NCBI RefSeq assembly: GCF_028688795.1
Contig: NZ_JAQTXM010000021.1
Coordinates: 1 to 64,000 of the forward strand
Direction: 5' to 3'
Source: Rhodoferax sp.
GTDB taxonomy: Bacteria > Pseudomonadota > Gammaproteobacteria > Burkholderiales > Burkholderiaceae_C
Length of the DNA: 64,000 nucleotides
The notes beneath the pieces were generated by a model. That model made no database searches, was not told the DNA's origin, and was given only the letters and a program-made list of their open reading frames with translations. Of the stretch, positions 8,437 to 15,097 are shown piece after piece (positions within the stretch are counted from its first letter, which is position 1; the number at the start of each line of letters is the position of its first letter). The translations under genes were made by a program, and so were the position numbers.

Positions 8437-10271
8437 CGCTGAAATGCCAATACCGTCTCGCATCCGCGGCGGCCCGCACTGTAAACGGCAAAGCCCTTGA
8501 GACCAAGCTCCCAGGCCTGCAGCACGACCAGTTCCAGATCCAGCGGGCCGGCGTCTGGCGGTAAATGCACGGGTTTGGAGATGGCGTTGTCCACGCAGGT
8601 CTGCACCTGCGCCATCATTCGCAATTGCGCGTCAGTGCTGGTTTCGTCCCGCGTCATCAGTTGCGCTGGCAAAGCAGCTTTGGCACCGTGCAACTTTCGG
8701 TAGTGGCGCACAGCAGCGTCTTCGACCTCAATCGTCACGGTCTGCCCGTCCACACCGCGTACGACACGCGTGGCCTTAACAGCAAAGATGGGTTCAATGC
8801 CGCTCGACACATTGTTGGCCAGAAGGCTGATGGCACCGGCAGGCGCCACCGCCAGCAGGTGGCTGTTGCGAATGCCGTGCTGGGCGATGGCATCCTGGAG
8901 CTCGTGCGACAGGCCCAGCACAAACGGGCTTGCGCCATATTTGACCTTGTCAAACGCCGGAAAAGCGCCCTTCTCTTTCGCCGTTTCTATGGAGGTGAAG
9001 TAGGCCGTGTCGCGGATGGTACTCATAACCTCACGTGTCAGGTCAAGGCTGGCCTGCGACCCATAACGCAGGCCCAGCATGAGCAGCATATCGGCCAGAC
9101 CGGTCACGCCAAGACCGATTCTTCGGCTGGCATGCACCGCCTTTTCCTGCGCCTTGAGCGCAAACCAGGAGATGTCATGCACATCGTCCAGAAACCGTGT
9201 GGCCACGGCGGCCACCGCTTTCAGGCCAGCCCAGTCCACCTTGGGATGTGCGGCAAAAGGATCCTGCACAAACCGGGACAAGTTGATGGAACCCAGGCTG
9301 CAACCACCGTACGGGGGCAGCGGCACTTCACCACAGGGGTTGGTGGTGGCGATGCACTCGTCGTACCAAAGGTTGTTGTCACGGTTGATACGGTCAATGA
9401 ACAGAATGCCAGGCTCGGCGCTGGCAAGCTGTGCCGCCAGCAATTTGTCCCACAAGACACGCGCCGGAATGCGCCGGTGCACCAGGCAAAGCTGGGGCGT
9501 GGTGTCGCCAGACCAGACGCGCTCGCACACCTCGCCGCCCACGGGCACCGGGTGTTGGCCCAAGGGGAAAACCAGCGGCCAGGTGCTGCCTTGCTCAACC
9601 GCACGCATGAAGTCATCCGTTAACGCCACCGACAGGTTGACATGCGACAACGCACCCGGCACGAGTTTGGATTCGATGAAGGCTTCAATGTCAGGGTGAT
9701 CGCAGCGCAGCGTGGCCATCATGGCGCCCCGACGCAGGTTGTTCGATGCCAGCACGCTGCTGGCCACCTCCCAGGTGCCCATGAACGACACCGGGCCCGA
9801 GGCCACACCAACACTGGCATGCGCCAGCGCGCCCATGGGCCGCAGCGTTGAGAAATCAAGCCCGACACCGCCCCCGGCTTGCAGTGTCAGTATGGTTTCG
9901 CGCAGGGCATTGAAAATGCCATTGATCGAATCTTCCAGCGGGCCCATCACAAAGCAGTTGAGCAGCGTGGTGTGCTGTGAGGTACCAGCACCAGCCAGAA
10001 TGCGGCCACCCGGCAAAAAACGAAAGTCGCTCAAAATCGCCCGAAACCGCTCGCGCCAGTCATCGCGGTGATGTGCCTCGGCACCAGACACGGCCAGCGC
10101 CACCCGGTCAAAAATCGCCTCAATCGAGGGTTCTGGCACACGGCCTGGCTCGCACCAGCCATACCGGGTGCGCCAGACATGGTCTGAAATGGCCTCAGAG
10201 ATGTGCGTGGTTTGCGTGGTAAACATGGTGCGTTGGATGATGTGGATGTCAGGGCAAGTGACCTCACTCAT
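8433..10271 (-). CDS. nrdJ: Adenosylcobalamin-dependent ribonucleotide reductase (class II)
   Basis: A 612-aa class II enzyme reducing ribonucleotides to deoxyribonucleotides with B12 as radical source, so oxygen-independent. Visible motifs are the first redox cysteine in [11 protein letters not shown], a substrate loop [15 protein letters not shown], the active-site [20 protein letters not shown], and [13 protein letters not shown]. The N-terminal ATP-cone is absent, as in the shorter members. The extreme C-terminus has only one cysteine ([12 protein letters not shown]), where a CxxC pair is usual in the family, so the reductant route may differ. Its ATG overlaps the hsp20 stop (ATGA), indicating translational coupling. 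A start 15 codons later (MFTTQTTH) is also possible. No cobalamin riboswitch was seen upstream. Confidence 0.92.
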   Translation of the reverse strand: MSEVTCPDIHIIQRTMFTTQTTHISEAISDHVWRTRYGWCEPGRVPEPSIEAIFDRVALAVSGAEAHHRDDWRERFRAILSDFRFLPGGRILAGAGTSQHTTLLNCFVMGPLEDSINGIFNALRETILTLQAGGGVGLDFSTLRPMGALAHASVGVASGPVSFMGTWEVASSVLASNNLRRGAMMATLRCDHPDIEAFIESKLVPGALSHVNLSVALTDDFMRAVEQGSTWPLVFPLGQHPVPVGGEVCERVWSGDTTPQLCLVHRRIPARVLWDKLLAAQLASAEPGILFIDRINRDNNLWYDECIATTNPCGEVPLPPYGGCSLGSINLSRFVQDPFAAHPKVDWAGLKAVAAVATRFLDDVHDISWFALKAQEKAVHASRRIGLGVTGLADMLLMLGLRYGSQASLDLTREVMSTIRDTAYFTSIETAKEKGAFPAFDKVKYGASPFVLGLSHELQDAIAQHGIRNSHLLAVAPAGAISLLANNVSSGIEPIFAVKATRVVRGVDGQTVTIEVEDAAVRHYRKLHGAKAALPAQLMTRDETSTDAQLRMMAQVQTCVDNAISKPVHLPPDAGPLDLELVVLQAWELGLKGFAVYSAGRRGCETVLAFQR

Positions 10272-10777
10272 GTCACCGGAATGGACTTCCCCGCTTCGCC
10301 GTCTTCCTTGGGCAGACGAACCGTCAACACGCCGTTCTTGAAACTCGCTTCAGCTTTACCAAGGGCCACGTTGCGGGGCAGCGGAATGGCGCGCTCAAAG
10401 GCACCATAAGCGCGCTCCATGACGTGGTAGGTGCTGTCCTTGGTTTCACGCTCAAAATGCTTTTCGCCGCTCAGATAGAGCACATTGTCAGCAATCTCGA
10501 TCTGGCAATCATTCTTATCCAGGCCAGGCAACTCAACCCGCACGATCAGGTCCTTTTCAGTCTCCTCCATCTCCCCGGCAAGCAGGCTCCAGCCCGGAAA
10601 CCCGGTGAGTTCGGCGCTGCGCTCCTGATCGTCGTCTTTGTGTCGGGTGAAGTGCGTCAAGGCATGGCTGCTGCGATTCAACAATTCACGCCAACCTTCA
10701 GAGAGCGACTCCCAGGCGTGGCTGATCTCACTGCCAATGGTTTGACCGGTTTGTTTCAGGGAATTGAGCATGTCCAT
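10268..10777 (-). CDS. Small heat shock protein, Hsp20/alpha-crystallin family
   Basis: A 169-aa holdase chaperone. A helical N-terminal arm with many Ser and His residues leads into an alpha-crystallin domain from about residue 70 (DLIVRVELPGLDKNDCQIEI, then YLSGEKHFE, ERAYGAFERAIPLP and FKNGVLTVRLPK). It lacks a clear C-terminal IxI motif, ending KSIPVT. It is the first gene of a two-gene unit with nrdJ, whose start codon overlaps its stop. The starts at codons 1 and 3 are equally plausible; no good ribosome binding site is present. A perfect GTTCAA-C-TTGAAC palindrome lies 17 bp upstream. The chaperone context is shared with the convergent groEL paralogue. Confidence 0.92.
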   Translation of the reverse strand: MDMLNSLKQTGQTIGSEISHAWESLSEGWRELLNRSSHALTHFTRHKDDDQERSAELTGFPGWSLLAGEMEETEKDLIVRVELPGLDKNDCQIEIADNVLYLSGEKHFERETKDSTYHVMERAYGAFERAIPLPRNVALGKAEASFKNGVLTVRLPKEDGEAGKSIPVT

Positions 10778-10793
10778 GATGTTTGTACAAGTA

Positions 10794-10806
10794 GTTCAAC
10801 TTGAAC
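10794..10806. promoter_or_regulatory. Short palindrome upstream of hsp20
   Basis: GTTCAA-C-TTGAAC, a perfect 6-bp inverted repeat, lies 17-29 bp upstream of the hsp20 start. It could be an operator or a leader element, and it is short enough to be chance. Confidence 0.25.
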
Positions 10807-10913
10807 CACACTTTATGGCGCGGCTCAAGTTGCATATTGACAATTCTCACGGGGCTGATCAGCGGCCAGCCAAACGACCAGGGTTAAGGCGTGGGTAGAT
10901 ATTTTCAGACAAG

Positions 10914-10944
10914 AAAAAACCCTAAGCAAATCAATTACTTAGGG
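10914..10944 (-). terminator. Rho-independent terminator of the tRNA-Ser transcript
   Basis: On the minus strand, CCCTAAG (10938-10944) and CTTAGGG (10920-10926) pair perfectly around an 11-nt loop and are followed by six U. It lies directly downstream of the tRNA gene. Confidence 0.85.
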
Positions 10945-10952
10945 TCAAATTC

Positions 10953-11042
10953 TGGCGGAAGCTGTGAGATTCGAACTCACGGAGGACTCACATCCTCGCC
11001 GGTTTTCAAGACCGGTGCCTTAAACCGCTCGGCCAAGCTTCC
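10953..11042 (-). tRNA. tRNA-Ser (anticodon UGA)
   Basis: On the minus strand, GGAAGCTTGGCCGAGC begins a 90-nt tRNA with encoded CCA. The acceptor stem GGAAGCT/AGCTTCC pairs fully. The anticodon stem CCGGT/ACCGG frames the loop CTTGAAA with anticodon TGA, and GTTCGAATC forms the T loop. The long variable arm (GAGGATGTGAGTCCTC) is typical of class II serine tRNAs. A terminator follows. Confidence 0.97.
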
Positions 11043-11144
11043 AAGCGTGAGATTCTAACCCGACGTTGCAGGCCTGCGCTTGGCCGGCCTTATCATTCAA
11101 GCATCGGTATTTGATCTTGTGAATGCACACCAAAGGAACCCACC

Positions 11145-11528
11145 ATGAGCACCCCAGCGGCCGAAGGCCATCGTCTTTTTTCACGTGTCCCGTTTTCTGC
11201 CCAGGTCTCACTGCAGTTGGCAGATCAGACACTGAAAGTGGATTTGCTCGACATTGCCCTGAAAGGCGCCTTGGTGCGCACGCCAACACCCATGGCGGTG
11301 GCCTTGGGCGCCCCGTGTCACCTGGTCTTGCCCCTGACCGATGGCGGCGAATCGATTGAAATGAATGGCAAGGTCGCCCATTTGGAAAACCGCAACATCG
11401 GCGTGGCGTGTGACGAGATTGACTTGCAAAGCCTGACACGCCTGCGTCGACTGCTGGAACTGAACACGGGCGACGCTGACCTGATGGACCGTGAGCTTTC
11501 CCACCTGTTCACCAAACGCACCGAATAA
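11145..11528 (+). CDS. PilZ-domain protein, probable cyclic-di-GMP receptor
   Basis: A single-domain 127-aa PilZ protein. The c-di-GMP switch is present as RxxxR at residues 10-14 (HRLFSRVPF) and LDIALKGALV. The second motif is usually (D/N)xSxxG, and here the Ser is Ala, a change also found in working members. The C-terminal helix is long and charged (RLRRLLELN). The ATG has a good ribosome binding site (AAAGGAA). It stands alone, convergent with the J-domain operon. Target processes (motility, cellulose or pili) cannot be named from the context, but several c-di-GMP enzymes occur in the window. Confidence 0.85.
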   Translation: MSTPAAEGHRLFSRVPFSAQVSLQLADQTLKVDLLDIALKGALVRTPTPMAVALGAPCHLVLPLTDGGESIEMNGKVAHLENRNIGVACDEIDLQSLTRLRRLLELNTGDADLMDRELSHLFTKRTE

Positions 11529-11536
11529 CGCTACAG

Positions 11537-12754
11537 TCAGCTGACGTTGCACTCCCGGCGCAGCAGTGCCAGCGCATCATTGAGCTTTGGGTCATGGTCA
11601 CTGAGCAAGGTGCTGCGCGCCTCGCCCACAAAGTCTTGCCAAAGAGCGGCAAAGTCATCCTGATGCTGCTCAGGCGCATGCGCAACGAGGTAATCCGTTG
11701 CCGCGCTAGCTTGCAGACCATGTTTGCGGATTTTCCGCACCAACGCTGCCGCTGCTTTTTCTGACAACAAGGTTTTGGGGCTGCTGCCAGCGGCCACGCA
11801 AAGGCACAGCGTGAGCACCGTGCCGTCGTCACTGTGGCCTTGGGTGAGCTTGTTCCATGCGGCCGAGCGATTGTGGTCATGCTGGCTGACCTCACTTAAC
11901 GCATCTTCTATCCAGAAATAGCGCCCCATGAAGGCGGGGGTCTGGTCAAACAGTTTGCGAGGGGGCAGGCGCACATCGAGCAGCTTGGGCCAATCGGCAA
12001 TCACCGACTGGCGTACCGACTCCACCACCTGCTGGTAGTCTGCAGGCAGGTTCTTCGGCAGCTTCAAGGTGTCCGGCGCTGGCTGTTTCTGGCGCAATAC
12101 CGTGATCAGTTTTTCAAAAGCCACCCAATCGGGCAACTCTTTACGCCGCATCGCGCCCAACAGCAGCGCGGTACGAATGACGGCTTCGGCATCAGGCTCA
12201 GCGTCTTGCAGCTCATCTGCAGAAAGACCCAACTGATCCGCCAACCAGAGTGCCGCCTCTACTGCCTGCACAGCGTGTTGGCGAGCGGCAAACTCGGCTT
12301 GATAATCAGCATAACTAGCCAGAGACCAGCGCGCCAGTTGTGGAATGTGCCGGTCGCTGAAACCGCCGCGCTCGTTCATGCCAAAGTGCGTGTTTTGCGG
12401 CATGACGATCAGGGCCTTGAGCATGTCTGAGCCCGCTTTGGAGCGTGACAGCAGCGAGTGGTCGCGCAGCAATTCGGCCGCCACGCGCAGATCGCCGCCA
12501 CTGGCGTCTTCCAAATGCAGGCTGATGAGGTTAACCAGACGGTCACGGGCTTTTTCGAGCTCGGGGCGCAAATACTCGCTACCAAAGTAGCGGGCAATTT
12601 GCACCATGCCTTTGGGCGCCTCCTGCGCCATGGCGTCTCGCCTGGCGGCATCAATCAGACCATGCTGCAGGCCATAGATCAGGGCTTTTTCAAAGAACGG
12701 TCGCGCGTCGAACAGCGAGACGACGTGAACAGAGGCTGGCGCAGCTTGGGTCAT
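11537..12754 (-). CDS. Uncharacterised 405-aa protein, last gene of the J-domain operon
   Basis: I do not recognise a family. The protein is predicted soluble and almost entirely helical, without signal peptide, membrane segment or evident catalytic motif. The first part (residues 1-150) includes FFEKALIYGLQHGLI and YLRPELEKARDRLVNLISLH. A middle segment reads NTHFGMNERGGFSDRHIPQL, and the C-terminal 80 residues form Ala/Leu-rich helices ending LALLRRECNVS. Helical repeat-like structure suggests protein binding. It follows the 247-aa gene after 26 bases on the same strand, so the two are probably co-transcribed. The function should be sought together with the three upstream genes. Confidence 0.75.
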   Translation of the reverse strand: MTQAAPASVHVVSLFDARPFFEKALIYGLQHGLIDAARRDAMAQEAPKGMVQIARYFGSEYLRPELEKARDRLVNLISLHLEDASGGDLRVAAELLRDHSLLSRSKAGSDMLKALIVMPQNTHFGMNERGGFSDRHIPQLARWSLASYADYQAEFAARQHAVQAVEAALWLADQLGLSADELQDAEPDAEAVIRTALLLGAMRRKELPDWVAFEKLITVLRQKQPAPDTLKLPKNLPADYQQVVESVRQSVIADWPKLLDVRLPPRKLFDQTPAFMGRYFWIEDALSEVSQHDHNRSAAWNKLTQGHSDDGTVLTLCLCVAAGSSPKTLLSEKAAAALVRKIRKHGLQASAATDYLVAHAPEQHQDDFAALWQDFVGEARSTLLSDHDPKLNDALALLRRECNVS

Positions 12755-12780
12755 GCGAGGGGCTTGCGGTTCGAGCGATA

Positions 12781-13524
12781 TCAGATCGCAGACTCTTCGT
12801 CTGGGTCGATCGCGGCGGGTGTCGCCTTGCCGCGGTCGGTGTCACCGGTTTCGACCTTGTTGTCGTCATCAAGCATGTCGTCTTCATCCAGGCCCAACTC
12901 AAAGGCACGGGCTTTGGCGCGCAACACCAGCAGCATTTCAATGAACAGGTCGGGCAACTGGTAGCGCAGCAGCCAGGCCAGTTGCATCCAATCCGAATCT
13001 GCCACCTCGTCTTCATCCAGCCGCGCAGAGGCATAGGCGTTGGCGCGCAAGTCGTCTTCAGACAACATGTCGCCATCGTCTTCAACCGTGTCAAAGGTGC
13101 CGGTGCGGGCAAAGGCCTCGATGCGGCTCCACTTTTCTTCAAAATAGTCAGCCAGTGCTTCACTGCCTCCTTCCAAGTCGCCAATGGCTTCCAGAAACTC
13201 AAGCGGCTTGGCGCCATCCCGAAAAATCACCGAGTTCATCATGCCGCGCAAATGGGCGCGCGTCAGGTCACGGTATTGTTTTTCAATCACCACGGCGCGG
13301 GCAAATTGTTCGGGCGTGAGCATCAGATTGATGATGGACGCGCGCGAGTCGTCGTACTCCCGAATGATCGCCAACACGTCTTTGGGTGGCAATTGCTCCA
13401 GCACCTCCATCAACGCACCGTCACCCTCACGGTCAGCGAGCTCCACCAAGGCGTGTTCAGCGCCCACAATATCACCCGCCGCGATCAACGACTGGGTTTT
13501 TTCAATCAATGCCAAATGCTGCAT
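12781..13524 (-). CDS. Uncharacterised acidic 247-aa protein of the J-domain operon
   Basis: Not assignable to a known family. The N-terminal half is helical, with a segment (VLEQLPPKDVLAIIREYDDS and RASIINLMLTPEQFARAV) that loosely recalls the helical repeats of MgtE N-terminal domains, though the match is too weak to name it. The second half is strongly acidic (VEDDGDMLSEDDL, then DEDEVADSD and DEDDMLDDDNK) and ends in a disordered DPDEESAI tail. The start ATG has a good GGAG ribosome binding site 11 bases upstream. It is the third gene of the operon. The acidity may mean a disordered client-binding or metal-binding tail. Confidence 0.75.
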   Translation of the reverse strand: MQHLALIEKTQSLIAAGDIVGAEHALVELADREGDGALMEVLEQLPPKDVLAIIREYDDSRASIINLMLTPEQFARAVVIEKQYRDLTRAHLRGMMNSVIFRDGAKPLEFLEAIGDLEGGSEALADYFEEKWSRIEAFARTGTFDTVEDDGDMLSEDDLRANAYASARLDEDEVADSDWMQLAWLLRYQLPDLFIEMLLVLRAKARAFELGLDEDDMLDDDNKVETGDTDRGKATPAAIDPDEESAI

Positions 13525-13575
13525 GTAAGGTGGGCTCCTGTGTCACAAAAAAAGTCTGGGCAAGGCGCTTGCGCG

Positions 13576-14157
13576 TCATTCCTTGCGGTCAAAGCCTTGG
13601 CCTTCCAGCCATTGCCCGCTGGTTTCGTCATGGTCGGTGTCATGGTTGCGCTCGTCGTCCTTGTCGAAATCATGGCCGTGGTCATGGTCACGCCGATTGC
13701 CCGTGCGGTGTGCGTCGTCCGCGTGCTCGTCATGGCCTTCATGCGCGCCACCTTCATGGTGATGTGATGACGGTCGCTGGTACATGAATTCAAGCGCCGC
13801 GGCCACTGTCATGAACCACTCGCCCTGAGGCTCAGCCAGGAAACCATCGGCCAGCTCTTGTGCCCAGGGCGTGAGTTGCACGGCTTCATGCAGACTGGCC
13901 CAGTCGGGGAACTCATCGGATTCAAGGGTGAGCACATGCTCCATCACCGCCGGCAATTCAAAATGAAAGCCGCCGTGGAACACCACCGCCACCATTTCGG
14001 GGCTGAGCTCCATCATTTGGCGCAAGAAAACGATTTGCCCACGCTTTTCGAGCAGGCGCTGGCGCAGCACGTTGCGGCCTTCCGAGTCAAAGGTGAGGTC
14101 GTCGATCTCCGCCTGATAAGAGGTGCGCAAAGTGCGAAAAAAAGCAGACATGCTCAT
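13576..14157 (-). CDS. Uncharacterised protein with His/Asp-rich C-terminal tail
   Basis: A 193-aa protein, or 202 aa from an ATG 27 bases upstream that abuts the J-protein stop. The inner ATG (MSMSAFFRTLRTSYQ) has AAGAGA before it and is preferred. Residues 1-130 form a predicted globular helical domain (FLRQMMELSPEMVAVVFHGG, LTPWAQELADGFLAEPQGEW). The last 60 residues are dominated by His, Asp and Glu (SSHHHEGGAHEGHDEHADD, then RDHDHGHDFDKDD), which strongly suggests metal binding, for example nickel, zinc or copper storage or delivery. It is the second gene of the J-domain operon. The family is unknown. Confidence 0.75.
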   Translation of the reverse strand: MSMSAFFRTLRTSYQAEIDDLTFDSEGRNVLRQRLLEKRGQIVFLRQMMELSPEMVAVVFHGGFHFELPAVMEHVLTLESDEFPDWASLHEAVQLTPWAQELADGFLAEPQGEWFMTVAAALEFMYQRPSSHHHEGGAHEGHDEHADDAHRTGNRRDHDHGHDFDKDDERNHDTDHDETSGQWLEGQGFDRKE

Positions 14158-14184
14158 AGTGTTCTCTTGTGTGGTGGGGGGCAT

Positions 14185-14460
14185 TCAAGCCAAACGATTG
14201 AAGTACTCAAGCCAGATGGCACGGGCGGTGTCGATCGGGCTGTCAAGCAGGTTGCGTTGGCGGTTGTCGTCATAAGCCTTGCGTTTGGCGGCATCCGACA
14301 GCACATCATAGGCCTCCTGCACCGCCCTGAACCGTGCTGCAGCGTCCAGCGCCGCATTGCGATCCGGGTGGTGAATGGACGCCTGCTGGCGGAATGCTTT
14401 TTTGATGTCCGCCAGTGTGGCCGAACTGCGCAGGTTCAATACAGCGTAATGGTCTTTCAT
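14185..14460 (-). CDS. Minimal J-domain (DnaJ-like) protein
   Basis: A 91-aa protein that is almost only a J-domain. It has MKDHYAVLNLRSSATLADIK, the Hsp70-activating HPD motif in ASIHHPDRN, and the helix IV segment AYDVLSDAAKRKAYD. A short tail (SPIDTARAIWLEYFNRLA) replaces the Gly/Phe and zinc domains of true DnaJ. The open frame extends 44 codons upstream, but the J-domain begins at the ATG at 14460, which is therefore the start. It is first in an operon of four and 80 bases downstream of hemG. It should recruit an Hsp70 (DnaK) to a specific task, and the three following genes are the obvious candidate clients or partners. Confidence 0.88.
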   Translation of the reverse strand: MKDHYAVLNLRSSATLADIKKAFRQQASIHHPDRNAALDAAARFRAVQEAYDVLSDAAKRKAYDDNRQRNLLDSPIDTARAIWLEYFNRLA

Positions 14461-14540
14461 ACTACTCACAGTCAGTACATGGGGGCGCAGCCGCAAAATG
14501 GCAAGCGATTTGATTATCGGTGAAGCAACGCCTGTGCACT

Positions 14541-15077
14541 TCACGCCTTCAGGGCACACATCTCGCGGCCAAAGGCTTCCACTTTTGCCCAATCGGTGAA
14601 CTCCACCACGGCTTTTGTGTCAGTCGGGCCGTGGCTCATCCACATGATCAGGCGGATCATGTGGCGATCAAAAAAACCATACCGCGGGTAATCCAGCTTA
14701 CCGGCAAACACAGCCGCCAGTTGCGGCTTCCAGGCAATGCCTTGCAAAAACTTGCGCGCATACGGGTTGGTCTCAGGCGTGTTTTTGTCGGGCTTGCGGG
14801 CCACAACGTTGACACTGAAAAACGCGCTGGGGCGGCTTTCCAGCACCGCTTGGTGCTTGGCAATGAACTGCGCCACCTGCGGCTGATGGTGACCGTAACG
14901 GATGCTGGCACCAATCACGATGCGCTCAAAGTTTGCCAGGTTCAGCGCACTGGCCTGCTCAATAGGCACCAGCGTCACCCGCTGGCCCTGTGCCGTCATG
15001 AGGAACTTCAACCGCTCACAAATGTGCAGCGTGTGGCCATCGGTGGTGGCATAGATCAGCAGAAGGCGTTCAGCCAT
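14541..15077 (-). CDS. hemG: Menaquinone-type protoporphyrinogen oxidase, HemG
   Basis: A 178-aa long-chain flavodoxin of the HemG family, which oxidises protoporphyrinogen IX with FMN and passes electrons to quinones. The flavodoxin P-loop is LLLIYATTDGHT. The family-specific segments VIGASIRYGHHQPQVAQF, FFSVNVVARKPDKNTPETNP, YARKFL and LDYPRYGFFDRHMIRLIMWM match E. coli HemG closely and include the extra C-terminal loop that distinguishes HemG from ordinary flavodoxins. The GTG two codons upstream is possible, but the ATG has GGGAG at good spacing. It lies 21 bases after the EF-G-like gene on the same strand. It duplicates the function of hemJ at 3041-3469. Confidence 0.95.
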   Translation of the reverse strand: MAERLLLIYATTDGHTLHICERLKFLMTAQGQRVTLVPIEQASALNLANFERIVIGASIRYGHHQPQVAQFIAKHQAVLESRPSAFFSVNVVARKPDKNTPETNPYARKFLQGIAWKPQLAAVFAGKLDYPRYGFFDRHMIRLIMWMSHGPTDTKAVVEFTDWAKVEAFGREMCALKA

Positions 15078-15097
15078 GACCACGCTCCCTCAAAAAG

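Noticed and set aside
8565-9623. Long plus-strand open frame of 352 codons opposite nrdJ
   Set aside because: It is the antisense shadow of a clear enzyme gene in GC-rich DNA; its translation shows no family features.
10272-10951. Cobalamin riboswitch upstream of hsp20-nrdJ
   Set aside because: Expected for a B12-dependent reductase in some species, but no B12-box sequence is present in the leader.
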